Shown: positions 27,955-41,100, counted from the first letter of the stretch. The stretch: 64,000 nucleotides of DNA from Cardiocondyla obscurior (GCF_019399895.1 NC_091881.1:560501-624500), one strand, 5' to 3'. A program made the numbers and translations. Notes: generated by a model not told the origin, from the sequence alone.

Positions 27955-30900
27955 GTGAGAAACGATGAGGTACAAATCACCACCACGACGACCACCACCA
28001 CCACGATTGCCGCGCCGGCTACACGTCGTTTCACACGTCGGTGCACCTGCAGCGGCCGCAGCAGCAACGGCAGTGGCGGCACCATCAGAAGAGCGATACG
28101 TCGCTGGGACGCCCGGAAAGTCCCGGCTAACACCATCCCCGTACCTCCCATTCGCGATCCTTCCCGGCGTCTTCCTCTCTCCTTCTATCTTCCTTTCGCG
28201 TGACGTCACGGGAATGGAGTCGAGGATCGATCCCGAACGCCCACCCTCTAAGCCCGCATCCTCTCTCTCCCAAACGGTACTGACCGGATAGAAAACATTC
28301 GACCGTTCCCGCGAGCCTCCAGCGACCCCCCGGATGTACGTACGCAGCCCGTGACACGCACCATGCAATAAAGGGCGCGGAAGGGCGTAATTTCTCGCCT
28401 GATGGTGTGCGGTCGCAACGCGAGCCCGCGAAGGGATGAAACGGCGCGCGGGAAAATGGAATAAGAATAAAGAAAGCATGCTCTGTCAAGGAACATGTTT
28501 CACGGAAAAGATAATTTTGAGCTTGCACTCTAAATAATTTTTAATTCCCGAATTAACAATCGCTACAAAGGAATTAATTTTGATATTAAATAAATATTGC
28601 ACAAATTTAATTTTTAAAAATTATTTTTGAAATCGATTTATTAATTACTTCTAAAATTAAGAATGTATTAATTAAAATCCGTATTTCAGATTATACTATA
28701 TTGAAATTTAATTGTCAAATTTGCTGGATGGCCCTACAGATCAAATATGAATTTTCGCGAGACGTGTCAATAACTCTAAAAAAAAAATATTAAACAGTTT
28801 ACAATAACGATTGTTACGATTGTTTTTTCTCTTGGGAAACGTGTCGATTTTACGTATCAATATACTCTTCTCAGTCCCATGACATAACGAGCATGTCTAT
28901 TGCTTAGCCGATAGATCAATAGACGCGCGCAAGAATTAATTACAGCAATTATTTATCGTAAACGTGGTTATACCTAACTATAACGACATAATTAATGATA
29001 AAACTAGTACGCCAGATAGCCGGTTGGTTGTTTTGCCTCTGTTATGAGGCCGGGATGCGTCGGAATGACTCTCAATTCCAAACATCGAACATTCAAATCT
29101 GCATCTGTGGGTCGGTTAATCTGCATAGATATTGCACCGTGCAACGAGCGCGTGGAAATTCGGCAAACTATTCTCTACCTTCTCCCCCTTCCCTCCTCCT
29201 ATCAAGAATTCTTTTGTCCCCGGAAAGCGCTTGTGCGCCAATTCGGCGTTGAAGTGGCATTAAAAGAAGGATAATGTCCTCGCCCGTCGTCTTTTGATCC
29301 CCGATTTTTCGTCGCTTCGTCTCGGAGATAGAAAATGAGATAAGATCTGACGAAACCGACGCTCGTGCGGGCTAAGAATAAAGAGAAAATCTCACGCGCG
29401 CTCTTTCGACCTTTCGTAAATAAATGCTGAAAGAGCTCGATCATCATTTACGATCTTCACCCTATCACTTGATGGTAAAATAACGTAAAGAGAGCATTGA
29501 ACCCACTCGATCGTATAAAGAAGAAATTCCCTTTCGCTAATTTTAATAGTCCTCATAAACGTACGCTCACTTTCATGCGTGTGCTACTAAAATTGTAATA
29601 CGATTATTCATCATATCGCGTTCTTATTGTAATGTAATATATTGTAATTATAAATGTACATTGTAATATTTTTTATGTTTTCAACGAGCGAAGTTTTTAG
29701 TGAGCTTAGCCAGGAAGTTTTAAATGCAATGCTATTTTAGCTCGTCGCGTAAACTTTAAGAAGAATCAAAAGGAACATCCCCGTCAGACAACAAGATTTT
29801 GTGTGACGAGCGGCGCACACTTGCTGTAAGTGTACTCTCGTAGGTATAAAATTTTAATGCAATGCAGCAAGGCAGCATCGTGGATTTTACATGAATGACC
29901 GTGAAGATGAGATCAGAGTAGAAACAAATAGAGACCGAGTCCCGTTCTTTGCAACGTTTTGTTTTCTTACGCAGCTATTTTTCTTCCTCGCTGCCCTCAT
30001 TTACAAAGTGAAAAGGTAAAAAGCACTCTCGGGACAACAATGGCCATTTTAAAATTTATCAGACAATTTGTCACGAACGAGTTGCTCAATTAAACGATTA
30101 GGAACTTACAGGCAATTGTATATACGTAGATACATTTTGCATTAAATTTCAAATACTTATACGAAGAAATTAATGAGAATCGCGATTAAAAAACGTAATT
30201 ACTTTGCGCGCAATAAACAAACTTGCAATTTACTTTAGCGCAACTTGTAAATTGTTTTAAAGTATCGTTAATTGTAACGTTATACGCCACGTGTGACGCA
30301 ACATTATTATCAACAGCGTATTTTGCGCGAAGCTTTCTTCCGTGTAGGCGATTCGATGCATCGCACGACCGGAAGAGCGTGGGAGTACAAAAGTGCATTG
30401 GTCGATGAGGCGACGTCTTACGCATCGGTCAGACAATTTACCGCGATGCAATGTCAGTGACCCTATTTACTGCAGTCTAAACGAGCGATTAATTGCTCTG
30501 TTCGCCGTACGGAAAGATCTACCGCTTGAAGGCGTGATTCTCGTTTAGTAATCCAATTACACCTAATAGTGCTTTTATACTTAATTAAATTAAATAATTA
30601 TTATTGTTTCGTTTTTTTTCCCCCTTCTTTTTTTTTAAATAATATAATTTAATTAAAGATCAAGACGATTATACTCGATAAATTCTTTGAGTAATATTTA
30701 ATTAATTGTTACCGAGATTCTCAAACGAAAATAAATATATTAAGCGAGCTTTAAACGAGAAACGGAAAGGTACGTTATAGCGTCGGACACATTAAAATAC
30801 GGCCTTTGAGGAGCAACGTAATCAACCTTCATGGAATAAAGGAAGTGTTAGAGACCAAAAGCGCATTTGCGTAGTCACGAAGGATCACGTCGTTTCAAGT

Positions 30901-31523
30901 GACGAGGCAAGCGCGTCGCGGTTAATCTTAAAATTCAGCCGGAGCCGATAATGTTATCTTTGGTTTACCACGCGCTGCTTGCACGGCTTCAAACGACTTA
31001 GCGAGAGATCGTCTAAACAGGCGAATAAGCGAGGGGTAAACGAAGTAATTGTGAGATTAAAATCAAAACTAAAAGCGCATTTTGCGCTTCCATAGGCGAA
31101 ACAAACACCTCGCGATAGTCCCGTAGAAAATTGTAAATCCACATAAGACCTGCGCGTCTTAATGCTCAACCGCCTGCGAATCCGAATAAGTACAGCGAAG
31201 GGAACGATGTTTCTCTCGCACCCCCTCGTTCGTGCGAACGTGCCCTAGAGCAATGCACACGTCTCTGTGTCTTAAGAGGCTCATTCAAATGCACGGTCAT
31301 ACGCAGTCGTGTCATGCGGTTCCTGCATATCGTCTAGACCGAATTACGAGCTGTAAAGAGCTCACCCTCGCCCCGGTATTATTTAATGAAAAAGTAAGCT
31401 TATTCTCGTGACTTCCCGCCGATTCAGCGGAACGATAAATGCAAAATCTTTCTTTCATCTCGATAATTCCCCCGATTGAATTCACGCAATAAGGGAGATA
31501 TTAAAAATTTTCTTTTTTTTATT

Positions 31524-31656
31524 TGTAATTTATTAATATCGCCTGTTAGATTTTTTTTTAAATTGTAATTTATCTAATATTAATATCGCGCGTTAGATTT
31601 TTTTTTATTGTAATTTATTTAATATTAATATCGCACGTTAGATTTTTTTTTTTTTT
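31524..31656. repeat. Three-copy tandem repeat of about 45 bp in the intron after the giant exon
   Basis: Three consecutive copies, at about 31524-31563 (shortened), 31564-31608 and 31609-31656. Each begins TGTAATTTAT, contains TAATATCGC and GTTAGA, and ends in a T9-T14 tract. The array starts about 80 nt beyond the giant exon's donor. Each copy carries a pyrimidine tract in the + orientation, which is a purine tract in the transcript. Confidence 0.85.
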
Positions 31657-31737
31657 AATTTAATTTTACTTATATCTCGCCGAAAAAAATACTCTTTATA
31701 ATAACCTTTCGGAGAAATAAAATAAATCGAGACTCAC

Positions 31738-34700
31738 CGCGCTTCTGCCGACAGCTACGTTGCTCCTCGTTGCTCCATCGGGCGTCATTGCAGACGTAAT
31801 TTCTGGCACTGGTTCCACGGCGGGAGATTATCAAAGAGTCCTTCGGCAAAGGAGGGAGAGGCTTGTTAGCGTCGTACTCCTGCTCCGAGCAACTGCCGTC
31901 CGAGCGACATTTCGGAGACGGATTTGCGTTACGAGTGACAAATAAAGCGTCCTGAGTTCCGTCGTGATGCAAAAACACTGAGTCGGTGTCCGAGGTGCTG
32001 TCCTCGCTTCTATGTCGCCTGGTGGGTGGCTCAGGTGCCGTACCACGTTTGGTCGGCCAATTGCCAGTAGCTAACTCTGGCCCGGCATTCGGTTGATTAG
32101 AGAAACTGACTCTCTTGGGGCCCGTGCTTCCGTACTCCACCGACTCTCCTCCTATCAGACTTCCTCGTTTAAATATAGGATGTGGTCGAGGCTTGCCCTC
32201 GCTATCGTTTCCGTCTTCTTCGTAAATTCCACCAATTTCCGGCCTCCTCGCAGGAGATGCCGCACTGGTTCTTCTATCGACAGATTTTCTGTACGTCGCG
32301 TGAAGGCTGGAACGCTCAACGTCGCCTCTATGGAAATGCGGAGAAGCGCTCTTCGATCTCTGGCCGTCGTATCCCGCGGGATCGCGCAAGTTCATGGATT
32401 TTATTGACATCTCCTGACGATCCCGTAGCGCCTGCTGCGGCCTGACTATCAATACCGGTTGATTCTGCCCCTTTTGCGCTTGCATTAACGGCGGCTTTCC
32501 GGTCGGACTCGTCTTGAAACGTTGCTGCACGGTCGCCCAATAAGCTCCGTCTCCGTGAACGACTGAACCGAGCGGCATCATGTTAGAATTAAACGCTTGA
32601 TTCGGCAACGCAGTCGACATCATGGGACTTCCAGTTCTCGTTTTGTGAAACGTTTCGCACAGCCCGTCTTCCATCATATTTTGCTCGTAGATTCGTCGTT
32701 GCTGCTCCTCGTTCAATTTCTTCAACTGCTGCCAGTACACTGCCTCTCTCATTTCAGGCAGATCGATCTTCGGCGCGATCTGTCTCGGAGCGGAATTCAC
32801 TGACGAAACGACCGACTTCCGATGTGCCTCAAGTGCTTTTTGCTGCCAATAAAATGCTTCCAAGCGCTGCCTCGTCTCTCGTTTCGAGGGCGATAACAGT
32901 CCGCAAGTCGAATGACCTTGTTGACTGCACGACAACGTGTTGGCAACTCGTTGCACGTACGACTCTTGATCCTGTCGTGGGCGCTGCTGCGATTGATACT
33001 GTCGGCGTTGCTCGTAAATCGGCTCGCGCTGAAGCGAACTCGCGCTTACGTACATCTTATCCTGACTCGCGGTCGGTGACGACTGCCGACCCTCCAGCAT
33101 CGCCGCCGTCACGAACGATGCTCGCTGTTGCTGAACGGCATCGTATCGCCGTTGCTGACAAATATCTTGAACTGTGGTCGGCGATTCACGTATCGGAGAT
33201 CGCGCTACTCTTTTCCCCGATTCATTAAGTACTCGCTTCGTCTCCGTGGCGCACGACTGTGGACTCTGCGACGTCGAATTCCGACCTTGAACCCGAGCCG
33301 CTCTCTCGTCGGCATCGCGGCACGGCTTGTTCGAACCGTACGGATCGGGTGGCGGCAACTGATCGTTCTCGTGTTCGAATTCTCGCATTTCTAAACTTAG
33401 CGCGTTACTGCGAGACGGGCTCGCTTGTCCGCGATGTCCGTAAATCGGCTCAGGACGCGATATATTTTTCGGGAAGCCGCAGGACATTGCACTCATTTGT
33501 CCTATAGATCTTTCGATTCCCGTGATGGAAGAGTTCTGACCGGCGTACTGATTTCGCGCTTCGATTGGAACGATGCCAGAGATACCGTCGCGCGAATCCG
33601 CTATAGGAACGGGCGACTCCGCGTCACAGAGTCTGGCCTCGTTCAACGGCCGAGAAACTCGTGACTGGCAGATGACTTCTCGCTTGGGCGAAGCTATTAA
33701 GATCTGATCATCAGGATGCGATTTTCTACCTCGTGATCCTGCCGATGGTGACATCGCTACTGTCGTGCCGGATTTCGACGGTGAAACGCTTTGAACGGAT
33801 GATCTGTCGGCCTGACTGCACGCTAATGAGTCATTCTTTAAATTCGTGTCGCCGTTATCATAATTTTTTAAACAATCTTCGCGCGAGTTTTCAATTTCGC
33901 ATTTCGATTCGACGCTCTCATTGCTCTCGCAACATTGAAAGGAACAATTCTTCGAAGGTGACTGTTGACTCGGCGAACATTTTTGTTCGAAAATTAAATT
34001 ATCTTTCCTCTCCGGTGATTTCTTCGTTACGGAATCTGAGCTCTCCGTGCTTGCAAAATGTTTCTCGCGACACGGCGACGACGGGGTTTCGTCGTAGACG
34101 TGCTCGTCGATGTAGTTACCGGACGATTGAGAAGTCGTGGTTTGACCTTCATTTTCGTAAATTCTATCACGCGCATCTTCAAAGAGCGGTCGGTCAGCAG
34201 GCGAAGTTCGAGCACTGCTACGGGGCGAGTTTAAGTAATACTCGCCGCTCTTCGAACTCGTAGGCGAAAATTCGCTTTTCTGACTTGAATTCGGTGTACA
34301 ACTCGAGTCGGCATAATCGCCGGATTTTTGGCTTGATCCGGGCGACGGGTACTTGGAGCTTCTTCCAATCAACGGCGCTTTCTGATTTTGATTCACGATC
34401 GGCTGTCGAGTGATTTTAACTTGCGCAGAAACCGACTGCGGCGGACTGTGAATTATACTTGTCTCGAGGCTTCTATCATTCTGATAAAGACCGGATTGAT
34501 TGCGATAATCCACGTTGTCGGCAACGTCGAAGCCGCCAAGGCTGTCGCACAGTTGATTAACTCCGTCCTGATAATTTTCGTAATTCGCCAGCTCGAGTCG
34601 CGACTGCGGAATTTCGGGTAACGGCCTGTCAACGGGATGAATGGCTCGCGATCGCAAATATCGTTCTCCGGGCGGCGCCGAGATCCGACCGGAAGCGCCA

Positions 34701-37285
34701 TGATTTCTTTGAAAGATGTAAGTACGCGCGCCGTGGTTCGACTCCTGCAAACTGTGCTTGCGCTCCAGATGGCCGTATCGCCGACTGTCGTGCTCTTCCC
34801 GTCTTTGTCTCTGTTCGTATTTTCTCATATCGGGCGAGATACCGAAATGCCCGCTTCGTTCCAGCCATTTCTCGTCAGGCGCAATCGAGCTCAGACTGGA
34901 GTTAGCGGTGTACGATCTTTGACCTCTGGATCTCTCGCGAAGAAGCCGCGTGTCGTCTGTCTGCAGGAAATGATCGGGTGTACTAGTAATCGGGCCCTGC
35001 TCGGGAAACAATTCGCGCTTGATTTCATCTAATCTCTCGTCAATGATCGAGCCGTTCAAACTGTTGTCTAACTTGACATTTCTCTTGATATCCTCGTTCA
35101 AATTCATCGTGTCCGGCGACCTCGTATAATTTCCATTTTGCTGATAACGAGCGAAGTGTCGCTCGTCGTACCTCCTTCGTTCCTTCTGCTCCTTTTTTTT
35201 GTAATCCTTTCGAGAATCCTTCGGGGAGAAGATAGCCGGTAACAGGCGCCGAAAGCCGAGCTTCTTTTTTTGTTTTTCTTCCTTCTTTACTTTGGACGAT
35301 CCCGCTTCCATCGTGAATTCTTTTATAAGATTCGCGTAACCGTCGCTGTTATTATAATTTCGAGCAACAAAAGTCGTCGGATCAATAGATTCCTTCGAAT
35401 TAACCACTGTAAAAGAACTCGACGTTTTATCGTTCTTATTTTCAATTATAAGATTCTTCTCATCGGCAGGAAGTAACTCGCTTCTTGCGTGGTCGATATT
35501 CTTTTTACAATTATTTTTTCTTTCGTTCGAGTTTGAATCGTTATCAACGTTAATCGCGTTCTTTACAATATTTTCTTCTCTTGAGCTCAGATCCTCGTGA
35601 ACTATCGCTTTCGTGAGAATGGTGTTACTTCTTTCTACTTCTTTATTCCGAGCGTAATTTTCATCTTCGTCACGAAAAATTCGATCAAATCCATCGGTAT
35701 CGTCATTATCATCCGTCTGTACTTCTCCATTCACTACATCGGCGATATCTTCATCAACGGCTTTAATCCTGTCTTCTAGACACGAATCGGAATCGACAGT
35801 GCTCACGGTACTGTTTTCAAGAATCTCCTCCGAGGTTCGTCTCTTCGATTCGTCGATCGACGTTTGCCTCTCCGTGAATTTTGCTTCCGGATGCTTCCGG
35901 TCGAAAAACAACCGGGTGTCACGATCTTCGACGATACTTTCGCGCGAGGACACGCTGCCGAATTCTTCAACGTAAGACGATTTCGAAGATTCCGATGAGT
36001 TTCGGCGTAAACGATTATCTAAAAATTCCCCGGACCACCTTTTTTCCACCTCCGTTACTTTCTCGCTGTATTTGCGTTTAACGTCGATTTTTTTCGACGA
36101 TCGCTCGTCGATCTCGCTACCTCTGTCGTTATCGGACGTATAATCGAGATCGGTTTCCAGTAGCCTCTTCTCTTCGATTTTCAGCCGCTTATCCAGATTG
36201 TGCCTCTCAAGGAAATCCTTATCGAATCCGGAACTTAATATCTCGCTGCAGTTTGAGTCCGTAATAACCGGCGGCTTCAAAGCATAATTCGCTTGAAGAC
36301 CCAACAATTTCTCTTTGTAGCTTCGCGCGGTACTAGCGTGAATCTTTGTGCTCAGATTCTTTTGAAGATCGTCGATAGTTGCCTGACTCCTCTCCAAACG
36401 ATTCCGGACGTCTCTGTCAACTCTCGCTTCTCCTTCGCAACTTTCAACGTCCTCCTGCTTTTCAGTCTCATCTAATTCACGTTCGCAGTTCACATTCACA
36501 ACCTCAAACGTCTCATCGTGTTTATCGATTTCGGGGCTTATACTGCCGTCGCCTTTTTTATCGCCAGTAACGTCTTCCGTTCCGAAAAGTTCTTCTTCAG
36601 GTTGCTCTTGCTTAACCTCAGTCACTATCTCGTCAACAACTTTTTCCCTTTTCGACAATAAATCTTCTGAAAATTCTTCTTTCGCGAGAGAGACCGAGGT
36701 CGCTATTAAAGATGATTTCTGTTCATTTTTAGTTATAGATTTCTCCGGGATCTTTGATGATACCGTGGCTTTCTTGACAATCGCGTTCGTCGAATTCGAA
36801 TTCTCAACAGCGGAGCCACCGATCAATGAACTTCTAGCAAACCTAATCGGTCCGATCCTAGTCTCGTCGCTACTAATACCGTTGCTCTTCCGGCTCCTCG
36901 GAACAGGAAGTTTCGATTGACCGCCCGACGCGACGGGCTTACAACTAATATCCTTTGATTTCGACGTGAATGCGTCTTCCCGTGTCGAGACTCGAAATCT
37001 ACCGTTACTTGCCGATTTTTGCCGCTTATCTTTCAAACATTTAACAGCGTTCGATCTCGTCTCCGAACTCTGAGACAGTTTTCTTGAAGTCTCATTTTTC
37101 GTCGGCGATATTTCTCGCGAGCCGTTCGAAGATTCGAGAACGATCTTTTCTACGGTAACTTTATCGTCCGACAGAACACGCGCGTTTTCTTTCGTTTCAG
37201 TTTCGTTATCCTTTAATAAGCCGCGATTACACCGCACATCCGTTTCCGAAATGTCGCTACCGAAGACTTCTTTCTTCGATTCCAT
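31738..37285 (-). CDS. Giant first coding exon of a large, probably disordered intracellular protein
   Basis: One uninterrupted exon of 5,548 nt encodes 1,849 residues plus one base. The ATG (37285-37283) is preceded in frame by TAA at 37292-37294, which fixes the start if this sequence is mRNA leader. The frame ends at AAGCGCG|GTGAGT, a strong donor at 31738/31737 in phase 1; the further 22 codons to a stop near 31670 are intron read-through. No globular domain is recognised. The protein is rich in S, E, K, R, D and Q and has no signal peptide or membrane segment. Visible landmarks are a conserved-looking basic/hydrophobic patch starting LGFRRLLPAIF (residue 676) followed by a K/R-rich run, a class I SH3-ligand core RPLPEIP (887), many SP sites around residues 990-1050, YWQQ at 1479 and 1517 with a related YWATVQQ at 1582, the PP1-type RVSF motif (1725), and KPLPPLP (1808). 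It may be a signalling or cytoskeletal scaffold; the family was not recognised. Later exons lie to the left and were not found. Confidence 0.88.
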
Positions 37286-38110
37286 GCTGATTTATTGCGC
37301 GCCGTTCTTCTTTTAAGGACGCCTAAAAGAATTCCATCGTGATCCTCTTGGCACGTCGGAAAGTGAAGCGGGTGCTTTGCAAAGTAATAAAAAAAAAAAA
37401 AAAAAATACGTCGAATACGAGCGGGACATCTCGTCGTGATTTCATATTCGATATACGATTGCAGACGCCGATGTAGGTAGAGATGCAGGCGTCGAGGGGG
37501 TTACGGGAGGACTCGAGATAACTAGATAAGTGCCTGCGTGGTCGTTTGAAATTTTCCCATTAGTCTGTCACGACTGCGGGCTGCCGCGTCGATGTTTGAC
37601 CCGGTCAAGTACGTGGTGCACGGCCACGGTACGCGGCCATGTGCGCGCCAGCCGCCCCGTGTGTACGTTCGCCAGCACGTGCCGGCGCTCCTGGAGTCGT
37701 GCGCAAGCCCTCGGGCTTGGCGCAGTCTAAATACGCGTATACTCTAAACATCGAAGCGGAAAATCTCTTCGGTCCGTAGCCTCCGTTCGCGCGGTCAACG
37801 TCTCCCTTCCTCTCCGTACGTCGAAAGGAATCGTGGCGGCGCGTAGTCGCAAGTGCAACGACCGTAACGAATTCGTTCGGGAAACTTACAAAGCGTCTAA
37901 AACGAGAATCTACAACCGCGTACGGCACACCGAGTCCCTTTTTTCCCCCCCCTCGTCCCCCCTTCCGTGATACCGTTGTGTTCACTTCCGCCCGTATTCC
38001 CTTCCCCTCTACTCCCTTCGCGGTGACGTAAGCATCAAGGATACACGCGTCGAAAGGGAAAGAAACAGAAATAGAAGTTCGTTCGTTCATGCTCGTAGGG
38101 CAGATGCTTT
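37286..38110 (-). promoter_or_regulatory. GC-rich upstream region and possible leader of the giant-exon gene
   Basis: This block is GC- and CpG-rich compared with the DNA to its right. On the minus strand TTCTTTTAG|GCG gives a possible leader acceptor with exon start at 37322, about 40 nt before the ATG, so the 5' leader may be spliced. An A17 run lies at about 37390-37406. Long open frames in this block (for example 38126-37605 minus) start and end without splice context and look like by-products of GC-rich sequence. No TATA box is obvious. Confidence 0.35.
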
Positions 38111-41100
38111 CCGAGAACGTTATCAATTCAAGTATGGAATCAGAGTTGTTTTATAAATTTTATAAGACACATTGTTAAATAATAGGTATAAAAAAAAAAG
38201 ATTTTAGCAGAAGAAAGACCAAGTTCTCACGTGAAAAGTAATGACAGAGATGAATGAATTGAAGGGGAAAAAAGCAAGATAAAACTTGCCTATACGTAAG
38301 ACAGATAAACATATTATACAATAAATACGAAGAAAGAGATAGAAAAACATCCACTCGGCAAAGAATTGCGTGACGGAATACTTTGTTCCCTTTTTTTTTT
38401 CTTCTTCTTTATCACGCAGGAGGGAAGAGGCGAAAAGATCGATGGGACAGGCACGCACTGAATTCCCCTGCCTAATTTCGCGATTGTAATAACTCCGGCC
38501 GCCCGCGGAGTCTGCAGTATGCTACGTAATATTCATTTAATGGCGCGTTAACCCAGAAACTACGGGGCAATATCCAAAATGAACTACTTTTTGCCACGAG
38601 CTCGTTACACCGCCGTTCGCCAAAGAAGCGAGACGCTCGTTATTAATCCGGCGTCAATGCGTTCAATATCGCGCATAAATCGGAGCAATTGAACGCCGAG
38701 TACCTTCTCGCGCGATTATCAGCCGCGGATGTCTATCAGACTTCATGAACTGTCGTATTAAACCAAGGGGTCTATTAATCGAGATTAATAACATGATCCT
38801 CTTGGCGTTCGTTCCGGTCTAATAATTCGGTCTTACGCTTTAAAATGAAACTTCGCGCCCGGGGTGGAGATAAAAGAGCGAATAAAGATGGAAAGGAAGT
38901 TTAGCTGAAGAAAAAGCAAGTTAGCGTTTATCACGGCGCACCTTCGAGTGCATCTAATTCCGATTCAACACGTGACATTCCGAGTGAGTGCACCGTTCAC
39001 CGGCACGTTCCGGTTCGAGACCGCGCGCAAATAAAGCTTAACATTGTTAGCTGTACAACGGCGCGTCACATCGACGTTTCCCGGAAGGCGTTTCAACAAT
39101 CAACTGGCCAGGTTGCTCGCTATTCGCGAACGCGTGGACAACGACAGAGCGAAGAGCGAGAGGAAAGCGAAAGAAACGTAATATTCGCATGAAACGAATA
39201 TACAGCTGTATTAATTTACGGCACGATCGTTTCGCAAAATGTCTGATTAGCGTCGCCGTCGATTACGTAAATAGCTGTTCGGAGCAGCGCGTGCATAATT
39301 ACGATGCGATTGCAAAAATACGTTCGCGTGGATGGTTTCCCCAAGTTATTTTTTTTTTCTTTTTTTTATCAAACACGACGCAATATTTTAAAAATAGCAT
39401 TATACATGTGTTCTTTTTTTTTTTTTCTAAATAAAAAACAGAAGGAAACATAACGATGTGTAATAACGACATAACATGAAACACAAGCATCGATAACAAA
39501 ACAACGGTATTACGACAACTCGAACTTGTTTCGAGCAAATGCGTTCGCAAACTCGATTTCATCTGATATTACCACGAAACATATGTATGTTCATATAATT
39601 TCGCCGAGGGTCTGAAATGCAATTAAATCAAGGATAAGTGGAAGTGTTTACGGAAAGAGTTCAAGGAACTTCGGGATGTCCGCAATTACACGCGATGCCT
39701 TCTTAAGGATTAATTTATATCTGCCGACGTAACTAGCTTTGCGGTATAATGACTGTACGACGGATGCAAAGAAAAAAAAAAATAATAAAAGCCGAAGACG
39801 TAGATTAGCAGTAACGGCTGCGAGTAGAGTGTATGCGAAAGTAACGCGGTAATAACGCGGAAACGCCGTCGTCTTTTATCCACGTTTCGTGATCATCAAC
39901 TACATGGAGAACTTGAGCGGCGAGCTCGCGAGACGTGACAAGTCGACCGGCGGCTCGGGATACAGAAATAAACGGAACCTAAGAACAAAGCCGGTAATTG
40001 ACAGACGCGCATTGTTCAACCGGCGCATCGGCACTCTCGCTTAATTACCGCGGGACTCGTTACCTAATTATCGTCATTAGATAGCATCCCAAGTGGGCGA
40101 TTCGGAAATGGCCCTTTGGAGCCTGCCGACCACCGATTTACCGAACGCGCACTCAATACACGTGTGTATATTTGAAGTCATCCCACCCAAGATATTTTAA
40201 CCAACATGATTACTGTTAAATACTGACATAAGTATGCGAGGGATATGTTTCTTGCGCACGTGCGAAGAAATCCAACAGAGGAATTTGTTCGATACCTCTA
40301 ATTTATTCAGGACATTAAAAACAGTTCCGTACAAAAATATGTTGCAAATAAACGCAGCAAGGAAGAAATAAAAATAATTTCTATTGTTCGAGAGAAAATC
40401 CCATTTTTGAAGTATTCTTACGTATTTTATTAAAACTCTCTTTTGTTTTGAGACTTTACCAATGTAGAGAAGCATTACAAAAATTAATCCTGTCCTCGTA
40501 AATCGAGATGTTTATCCTTCGAAATGTTTAGAAATTTTTTTTTAATTTATTTTGCAATTTTCTTCGCGTACATTTCACGTTCCACTAAAATTGGTGTTTT
40601 TGGGTTAAGAGCCAATTCCCCGTTATTGGCTGCTCCGTTTCGCGCCGATATACCTACAGCACAATAGCGATTCCCTTCTCACGCGATTAGATTAAATCGG
40701 CAAAACGATGGATAATGCAAAGGTCATAAGTTAGTTTGCACGTGTCTGAAGTACGATCCGGTCTCTCGACCGGAAAAATCAGAGTTTGCAGCTTGCACAC
40801 GATGGCGGAATGCACTAACTCGACGAGATAGCGTCTAAATGTGCAGATATACATAAAGAAAAAAAAAAGAAAAAAAAAGATACTTGTCAGATTTCAGAAA
40901 AGATAGCGTTTGACCTCCCTCGTATTTCTTTGTCACTCAAAAGTATAAATTCTCCTGCGCCTGACACCTATTCGCTTAATCAACGCAATTAATTCAATAC
41001 GCGAATTAACCTTTTCAAAACTGTCAAAACAGACTACTTGTTTAATTCTCAAATTTAAATTGTTTGATTAATATTAAATATTAAATTTAAAAAAAAAGTA

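Larger units (their letters stand above)
24203..31737. other. Intron-like stretch between the two alternative first exons
   Basis: AT-rich DNA with one prominent GC-rich block at about 27.1-28.45 kb containing trinucleotide repeats and overlapping open frames in several phases. The 24.2-24.5 kb part is GC-rich and could be promoter and leader for the short exon. On the splicing model this is first-intron sequence for transcripts that begin at the giant exon. Confidence 0.45.

Noticed and set aside
27910..28528. Minus-strand frames of 133-189 codons
   Set aside because: Ala/Gly/Arg-rich products of trinucleotide repeats in a GC-rich block, with no splice signals.
31760..36570. Many plus-strand open frames of 60-176 codons
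   Set aside because: All lie antisense to the 5.5-kb minus-strand exon and are shadows of its codon usage.
37605..38126. Minus-strand open frame of 173 codons upstream of the giant exon
   Set aside because: GC-rich promoter-like sequence. The frame does not connect to the ATG at 37285, which has its own in-frame upstream stop, and no splice donor supports it.
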